NCBI RefSeq assembly: GCF_023159225.1
Contig: NC_063174.1
Coordinates: 27,177,983-27,241,982, forward strand
DNA: 64,000 nucleotides
Origin: Perognathus longimembris pacificus
Taxonomy: Eukaryota; Chordata; Mammalia; Rodentia; Heteromyidae
Direction: 5' to 3'
How positions within the stretch are numbered: position 1 is the stretch's first letter; each line of letters begins with the position of its first letter. Made by a program: the position numbers and the translations under genes. A model generated the notes under the pieces. That model did no database searches. It had not been told where the DNA came from and was given only the letters and a program-made list of their open reading frames with translations. Positions 58,051 to 64,000 of the stretch are shown in pieces.

Positions 58051-58261
58051 CATAGGTTCTGTGAAATTAAATTGAAACCCTAAAAGATATCTATTTTCCA
58101 GAGCTGTGAGACTTATATTTCTAGAGATCAGTGTCTCCTTATTTACCCAACTTGACATCCAGTTGCACTGAATTATTACCTTTCATCTTCTGGGAGTGGC
58201 TTGGGGGTAGAAATTAAGAAAGTTTGTGTTGTTAAATGAGTAGAAATATACATTGTGTGCT

Positions 58262-58479
58262 CTTGGGGGAGGGGGAGGAGTTGAACTCAAGGTCTGGGCC
58301 CTGTCCCTGAGATTTTTTTGCTCAAGGCTAGCCATAGTTCCACTTCCAGCTTTTTGATGGATAATCGGAGTTAAGAGTCTCATAGACTTTCCTGCCCAGG
58401 ATAGCTTTGAACCTCAGATTCTCAGATCTCAGCCTCCTGAGTAGCTAGAGTTATAGCTGTGAGCCATAGCACCTAGCCC
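58262..58479 (-). mobile_element. 7SL-headed SINE with tRNA-like tail
   Basis: Reversed: 'gagttgaactcaaggtctgg', 'ttgctcaaggctagccatag', 'gagtctcatagactttcctg', 'gtagctagagttatagctgt'. A short internal deletion removes part of the tRNA-like box. Confidence 0.88.
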
Positions 58480-58484
58480 TGAAA

Positions 58485-59510
58485 AGTCTTTTGAGGTCAA
58501 GATTCAGACCTTGCATTGTACTATATTTTATGCCATATCCTATGGGCCAGAGTAAGTTATAAGGCTAGCCCAGATTGACAAGGTGAAAAAAATTGATTCT
58601 GCCTCTTCATGGGTTTGCTAAAGTGTGTCATTTCCAGAATCTCCCACATCTAACCACTGTAGTTCAATGCCAGTATTGTTAAGCAGATGGTTCAGAGACA
58701 AGAATATCTTTTCTGCAGAATATGACCTTTAATAGAATTCCTTGCTTCCAGATCAGCCAAATAATCTTCCCATTGTGGGTCAGAGAAGCTTAACTTCATT
58801 AAGTGAAATCTAGCATTAAAAGGTTGCCTTCAACAATGAGATCTGGTTTAAATAGCAACTGCCACCTTTTGCATGATGTATAATTCCAAACCTTCTGACT
58901 TCAAAATGGAGAATAAAAAGGCACACACCCACCCAGACTGGGCCTGCATAATATCGGCACAATCAGATGCAGAACAAAGGAATGCAGTGAGTTTGACTCA
59001 GCAGGGCTGTTCCCTCACCCATAATAAAAAGTGTAAACCTGGGAACTTAGGACATTCTCAGAGCTTACCCACTGTGAGAGCATTTATCACAATAGATAAC
59101 AAAAAGCTGATTGATTTCCCTCCCATACCACTGTATTTTTAGTTTCTTGGAGACACAAATAAATGTTTCAAATTCACACTTTTCATATACAATAGAGAAC
59201 CTGACATTGGAGAAAGGAAGAGAGGGAGAAAATTCTCCTGATAATTCAGAGAAAAACTAAGCCAATCTGTGTCTTTTAAATGTCTATTTGTGACAAAAAC
59301 ATTTCAATATTCTCCCAAATCAAACATCTCAGAAATGCTAGGTGAAAAAAATAAATCACTACTTCACAACACAGAAATCACAGTGGTTCCACTTAAATCA
59401 AAAGGAAGGAGCTAGTGGTGGTCAAATTGTAATCTGGAGAAGAAACTGAAAAATAAATGCTTTTTCTTAGTAAATGAAGAGAAACCCTAGATTAAAAAAA
59501 CAAAAACACT
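58485..59510. other. Unique non-coding stretch
   Basis: Nothing recognised. Confidence 0.45.
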
Positions 59511-59513
59511 TTC

Positions 59514-59743
59514 ACAAGGCACCAGTGGTTCACCATCTTTAATCCTAGCTACTCAGAAGATTGATATCTAAGGACTATAGTTTGAGGCCAGTCTAGGCAG
59601 GAAAAGTTTGTGACACTCTTAATTCCAATTAACCAGGAAAAGGTTGGAAATGGAGCTATGGCTCAAGTGGTAAAACACTAGCCTTGAGTGAAAAAGCTAA
59701 GGGAAAGTACCAGGCCCTGAGTTCAAGTCCCAGTATTGGGGGC

Positions 59744-59744
<1 letters not shown>
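59514..59744 (+). mobile_element. 7SL-headed SINE with tRNA-like tail
   Basis: 'ggcaccagtggttcaccatc', 'tttaatcctagctactcaga', 'tatggctcaagtggtaaaac', 'ggccctgagttcaagtccc', then a CA repeat in place of the A tail. Confidence 0.88.

Positions 59745-59782
<38 letters not shown>
59744..59782. repeat. (AC)n microsatellite
   Basis: Pure AC for about 38 bases, continuing from the SINE tail. Confidence 0.95.
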
Positions 59783-59784
<2 letters not shown>

Positions 59785-61215
59785 TTCATCTAAAGTCTCT
59801 ACTTATAATTACTTAAGAGTATATTCAATATTCACTTTTTCATACTGCTCTCTGGCCAAGAAGTTCTTTTTATGTCATTCTATTTATATTCAATCTCATT
59901 TCAGAAAGGAATTGAAGTAGCTTTAAAGATACTGCATTACGAGATTTAAAATAATAGTTAATAAGTAAGTTAGGAAGAGAGAAGAAAATAAAATTAAAAA
60001 TAGAATCAAGAAAATGAAGCCAGAATGAGGTCAGCAAATGCCATGAGAGCCAATAAGCTTTGCTAGAAGGAGCAATAATTGGTCTTGAGGTTTCCTAGAC
60101 ACCAACCAAGTAGGCACTTATGGTTTTTAACGGTACTTATCATAATCAGAGACTCAAAGTCAGGAGAAGCATTATTATTCCTGACATAAACCCTGAGAAT
60201 AAGTTTTCCAAGGCTTGTCCCTGATGAGGATCTCATGCAATGTTCTAAACAACAGCCCAAAGAATGTGCACAGAACGTGCCTGATGGGACAATGTCAAAG
60301 CATCATTGAGTAGAGTCATACTAACAAAGAATTTTAAATACAGGACCTTCTAATCATTCACTAATCCAAATACAAACTTTAGAGACTAATGGGCTTTCTA
60401 TCCTTCTGAGAAATTCTCAGTAAGTACGGATTCTTTCCATGAGATACTGGCAAACGTCAAAAAAACCTATGCATAGCCATTCTCCATAGGTCTCATTCTT
60501 TTATTTTTCAATGCTGTAGGTCAAAGTCATCCTTTTGACTTCTTATTCCAACTCCTTTTTCTAATTACAGGATTTGCAACAAAGCTCTCCTTAAAGCACC
60601 TGAATGTCTCAACAGGACTCTTCCATTGACCTCCATGCTCCTAGTCATAGCATGTGTACTTCTGGTCAGCATCTACATCTCCAGCCTAGACTCAGAGCCT
60701 CTTCCCTCATCCTGGCATCCCAAATCAACTTCTTTGAGATCTCTACAACACCGTGCTCTCCTGCCCTATTAATCTGAAATAGTCACTCCCCAACCCTTTG
60801 ACCCCATGCCTTTGGGAGTTTTACATTTCAGTCTAGAAGCTACTTTCCAATGAAGCCCTCTGTACCTGCCTGTCTCCTTCTCTACACAGTTAGCACCACC
60901 AGCACTGTTCCTGCATCTGTTGCTGCTCAATTCTCAATGCTTAACACAGTTGCAGGAGATTGGGTTTCACTTGGATTTTGTCATTAACCATCCGATTTGG
61001 AGGATCAGGAAATGGCTGATTCCTTCCCATGCAAGTGGACAATTTCCACCTCCCTTGCTTCCTCAAGTCCTGCTCTGCCAGGAGTCTAAGCAATCAAGTC
61101 TGAGCCCAAGGAACCCCCCAGAACTGCCAGAAGGACAGCTCCCATCTCTCCATCAGCCTTCAAATATGCACTTGTTCAAATATGCACTTCAGCCAAATTG
61201 GCCAGCACTCATGTT
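59785..61215. other. Unique non-coding stretch
   Basis: Nothing firm. Pyrimidine-rich sequence at about 60540-60900 may be an old L2 piece. A 14-bp direct repeat 'tcaaatatgcactt' occurs at about 61160-61190. Confidence 0.4.
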
Positions 61216-61219
61216 GGTC

Positions 61220-61560
61220 TCTAGGCCTTGTTGCTTCTCTTGCCTGGAAGATTCACATTGCTCTGGCTTCACTTAATTCTGCCATCCTTCTCTTCCAGGA
61301 GAACCTCCTGCAAGTCTTAGCAAGTCCTCCTTCATGAATTACCTGGTGACAGCAAATCACCCTTCTCATGCCACTGTAATTAGTATCCACTTCCCTCACA
61401 GAACCTATGCTATGCTTATTGCAATGGTCATCATACATATAGCTATCTCTCCTCCTGGAAAGTCAACTCCAAGAAGCAAGGACTGAGTCTGTATTCTTCT
61501 TTATGTCTTCATTGCCAAATGCTGCAGCTAGCACTGGATAAATATGGACTAGAGGGAGCA
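61220..61560 (+). mobile_element. L2-type LINE relic
   Basis: 'ccttgttgcttctcttgcct', 'ccaggagaacctcctgcaag', 'ctcctggaaagtcaactcca', 'gcaaggactgagtctgtatt' and 'gctagcactggataaatat' give a good run of the L2 3' region. Confidence 0.7.
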
Positions 61561-61627
61561 AGGAAAAAATAGTCTAATCTATAGAGGAAGTGTTATGCAA
61601 ACATGAATTCCCTGAAATCATGAAATT

Positions 61628-61719
61628 GGGGTTGGGGATTTAGCTCAGTGAAAGAGCATTTGCCTGGCAACTGCAAGGCCCTGAGTTCGGTTCTCAGCTC
61701 TGGAAAAAATAAATAAATA
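61628..61719 (+). mobile_element. ID SINE, classic monomer
   Basis: 'ggggttggggatttagctca', 'agagcatttgcctggcaact', 'ggccctgagttcggttctca' and an AAAT-rich tail form a full tRNA-Ala-type ID element. The perfect 13-bp duplication AAATCATGAAATT lies at 61615-61627 and 61720-61732. Confidence 0.95.
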
Positions 61720-61734
61720 AAATCATGAAATTTA

Positions 61735-62075
61735 GGGAAGGTGGGAGAAAAATGAAGGAGGAGGTAACAAGTTTGATAAGAAATGTACTCACAGCCTTCT
61801 GTATGAAACTGTAACTCCTCTGTACATTACTTTGACAATTAAAAAAAACTTTAAAAAAAGAAAGAAATGTATTGCCATCATGGGAATACAAATTTCACTT
61901 CCACTGCAACTCAGATGTGCAGAGGAAAATGTTGCTTCTTTGTTTTTGCCTATAATTCATCTGGTTTCCTTCTTGAACCCCTATCATCTGGATTTGATTG
62001 AAGCAGGGTTTTTTCTTTGTTTTATTTTGTTTTGTTTTGAAAGTCTGGTCTAATCTAGACTTAGTAAAATAGACC
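61735..62075. other. Unique non-coding stretch
   Basis: Nothing recognised. Confidence 0.4.
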
Positions 62076-62078
62076 ATT

Positions 62079-62150
62079 TAAATAGATATTTAGATACATT
62101 AGATACTTAAATAGATACTTAGATACATCAAATAGATATAATAGATACTT
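62079..62150. repeat. AT-rich minisatellite-like repeat
   Basis: 'taaatagatatttagatac' at 62079 recurs as 'taaatagatacttagatac' at 62108 (29-base period), followed by further AATAGATA units. Confidence 0.85.
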
Positions 62151-62154
62151 TTAA

Positions 62155-62640
62155 GTTTTTAGTTGAATTAGTCCTCTCCATTGTTTCCAGGCCTCTTCCT
62201 CAATTTCTTTGCAGGATGGCAGTGAGGATACATAAGAGTGCAGGCTGAGTTCTCTTGGTGCTTTCTGGGGCTCCAGATGCCCTCAGTCTCCCACATTCCC
62301 TCCATGCAGACCTGAACTGAGCAGACCTCCTGCAGAGGGGATGCTAACAGTCCATCTTCTGCCCCCAGCTACTCTCACGACAAACATGCTTCCTCTGATC
62401 CCAGTTCTCCTGAGATCTGCACGCTGCCCCATGATGTTTTGGGAAATTCTCAGTCCTGAACCTCATAACCATTGTTTGTCTAATTACACTGTGCCTGCAT
62501 TGCAGTGTGTTTGGACTTTAAGTTAGGGCTGGGCAGTCAGGCCACAATTCTCATCAGATGCTCAGAATTAGAAAGAAGTCTCTCTGGCCACTCATCTCCT
62601 AACACTTCTCTGCTACCTCTAAAGATAGAATAATAGGGAT
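62155..62640. other. Unique non-coding stretch
   Basis: Nothing recognised. Confidence 0.4.
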
Positions 62641-62652
62641 TAGGGATACTAC

Positions 62653-62899
62653 TTTTTTTTTATTTTTTGGCCATCCTGAGGCTTGACCTCAAGGACTGGG
62701 TGAGGTCTTTGACCTTTTTTGTTCACAAATAGAGCTCGACCACTTGAGCTAAAGCTCTACTTTTGGTTTTTTTGTGGTGATTAATTGGAAATAAGAGTCT
62801 CTTGGGCTTTCTTGCACAGATTGGCTTTGAACAGTGATTCACAGATCTCAGCCTCCTGAGTAGATAGGGTTACAGTCATGAGCTACCGAAGCCCTGCCA
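62653..62899 (-). mobile_element. 7SL-headed SINE with tRNA-like tail
   Basis: Poly(T), then 'gaggcttgacctcaaggact', 'ctcgaccacttgagctaaag', 'aagagtctcttgggctttct', 'gagtagatagggttacagtc'. Confidence 0.88.
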
Positions 62900-62904
62900 G
62901 ATTC

Positions 62905-63510
62905 CTTTTTCCTCCTTCTACTTCTGTTTCTCCTTCATTCTCATTATACCTTGGATTGGGGGAAAAGGTGAACTTTTCTTTTACTTCACATATATAGTAT
63001 CCAATCTTTTTGCATAGCACACTTCATGGCCAAGCTCATACAAGCTGGCCATCCTCCTTATACTCTGGGAAATGCAATCATCTGCATTATCAGGCCTAGG
63101 TTTCACTTGTCAAAGGAAAGTCAGTGGAGTTTTAAAAAAGAACACCCTTCCTCCACAATTATGTTTTTTTCCCCCTAGATTATTTTCTTTCTTCTCATGC
63201 CTATGGGTAGTAAGCCTTATAGGTAAAAGGTTGCAAAAAATATAATTTTGAGGCTGTAATAGATTGTATTGTTGGTCCAAATTCTGTATTCATGCCATTT
63301 TCCATGTAATACTGCAGCTTCCCATCTGTTGATTTTGTTTCCTGGCCATGTGATTTGTTTATGCTAATAGTATGCTACAATGACAAGTGTGTACAATTAG
63401 GCATGCCTTCTTCTTTACCCCTTGAAAAACAGATAAGAAGAGGAAGAAAGAAGAGGGAGAAGTAAAGTAGAAGGAGACAAAGAGACAGCAGCAGCTGGCC
63501 AACTGAGCCA
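62905..63510. other. Unique non-coding stretch
   Basis: Nothing recognised. Confidence 0.4.
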
Positions 63511-63528
63511 TCAAGAATGAGAAATAGG

Positions 63529-63730
63529 GGGCTGGGAATATGGCCTAGTGGCAAGAGTGCTTGCCTCCTATACATGAAGCTCTCAGTTCGATTCCCCAGC
63601 ACCACATATATGGAAAACGGCCAGAAGGGGCGCTGTGGCTCGGGTGGCAGAGTGCTAGCCTTGAGCAGGAAGAAGCCAGGGACAGTGCTCAGGCCCTGAG
63701 TCCAAGGCCCAGGACTGGCCAAAAAAAAAA
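63529..63730 (+). mobile_element. Dimeric ID-like SINE, full length and young
   Basis: 'ggctgggaatatggcctagt', 'agtgcttgcctcctataca', 'gattccccagcaccacatat', 'gtggctcgggtggcagagtg', 'ggccctgagtccaaggccca', 'ggactggcc' and poly(A). The perfect 14-bp duplication GAATGAGAAATAGG lies at 63515-63528 and 63731-63744. Confidence 0.97.
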
Positions 63731-63744
63731 GAATGAGAAATAGG

Positions 63745-64000
63745 AAGAAAACATAGACCTGACGCTGAGGCAGGTCTCAGCACAGTTGAGACAACCTAGG
63801 CTCAAGTGAAAATAGAAGTGTGTGAAATGGATGCGTATAGTTGTATAGCTAAACAATTTATTACCCATCATTGTTCCAAGAGTCAATTAATTCAAGGTGG
63901 AAGTTAGACTACATCATAGACCTGAGGTGGTGAAGGAGAATACGGAGTCTGAAATAGAGAAAGAGATGAACATCCAACAATATAATCCACTATGTTATTT
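63745..64000. other. Unique non-coding end of window
   Basis: Nothing recognised. Confidence 0.4.

Noticed and set aside
63375..63722. Minus-strand 115-codon frame beginning MASPGPWTQG, and similar frames at 29602-29826 and 13817-14074
   Set aside because: These frames are translations of the dimeric ID-like SINE and recur wherever the element lies.
1..64000. tRNA genes suggested by repeated B-box-like GGTTCGATTCC strings
   Set aside because: All such strings lie in ID-type SINE heads or tails with poly(A) ends and target duplications, not in cloverleaf-forming tRNA genes.
1..64000. CRISPR arrays, operons or other prokaryotic systems
   Set aside because: Repeat content, CpG island, splice donor and lack of dense coding all show mammalian nuclear DNA. 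The regular repeats are microsatellites and SINEs.

Overview
This is a nuclear genomic window from a mammal, almost entirely non-coding: about 64 kb of AT-rich sequence dense in retroposons and microsatellites, with one CpG island. The repeats point to a rodent. ID-type SINEs derived from tRNA, B1-type (7SL-derived) fragments and a composite B1-ID element sit beside older mammal-wide repeats (MIR, L2, MER5-like hAT elements, MaLR LTRs, L1 pieces). The youngest repeats are dimers made of an ID-like head and a second tRNA-like module; some still have 10-18 bp target-site duplications. From memory this dimer resembles the ID-like SINE described in geomyoid rodents (pocket mice, kangaroo rats, pocket gophers), so a heteromyid or geomyid is my best guess. 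I could not check this.

Layout. From 1 to about 49 kb there is no convincing gene. This part is old unique sequence with scattered SINEs, a well-preserved solo LTR of an endogenous retrovirus (3759-4266, minus strand, 6-bp target duplication), MaLR LTRs (near 5.3, 15.8-16.5, 18.8 and 23.4 kb), an L1 ORF2 fragment (18.4-18.7 kb), an L1 3' UTR piece (45.95-46.09 kb), and MIR, L2 and MER5 relics. From about 49.15 to 50.43 kb lies a strong CpG island. Inside it, on the minus strand, an ATG at 50109 opens a 34-codon reading frame that ends at a good splice donor (GTAAGA at 50006-50001). I read this as the first coding exon of a gene transcribed leftward, which would make the 49 kb to its left mostly or wholly its first intron. 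I could not name the gene. From 50.4 to 64 kb (upstream of that gene) there is more unique sequence with long dinucleotide repeats, MIR and L2 relics, minus-strand SINEs, one classic ID monomer (61.6 kb) and one young ID-like dimer (63.5 kb).

The other open reading frames in the window look like chance. They are short, lack splice-site support, lie in repeats or GC-rich sequence, or read through microsatellites. I saw no tRNA, rRNA, snRNA, CRISPR or bacterial-type feature. The most interesting items are the unnamed first exon with a possible overlapping upstream ORF, the solo LTR, an 87-bp GC-rich insert with inverted ends and an 8-bp direct duplication at 10.1-10.2 kb, an LTR-like block with a 13-bp direct repeat at 30.2-30.5 kb, and two SINE families sharing the same 3' module.
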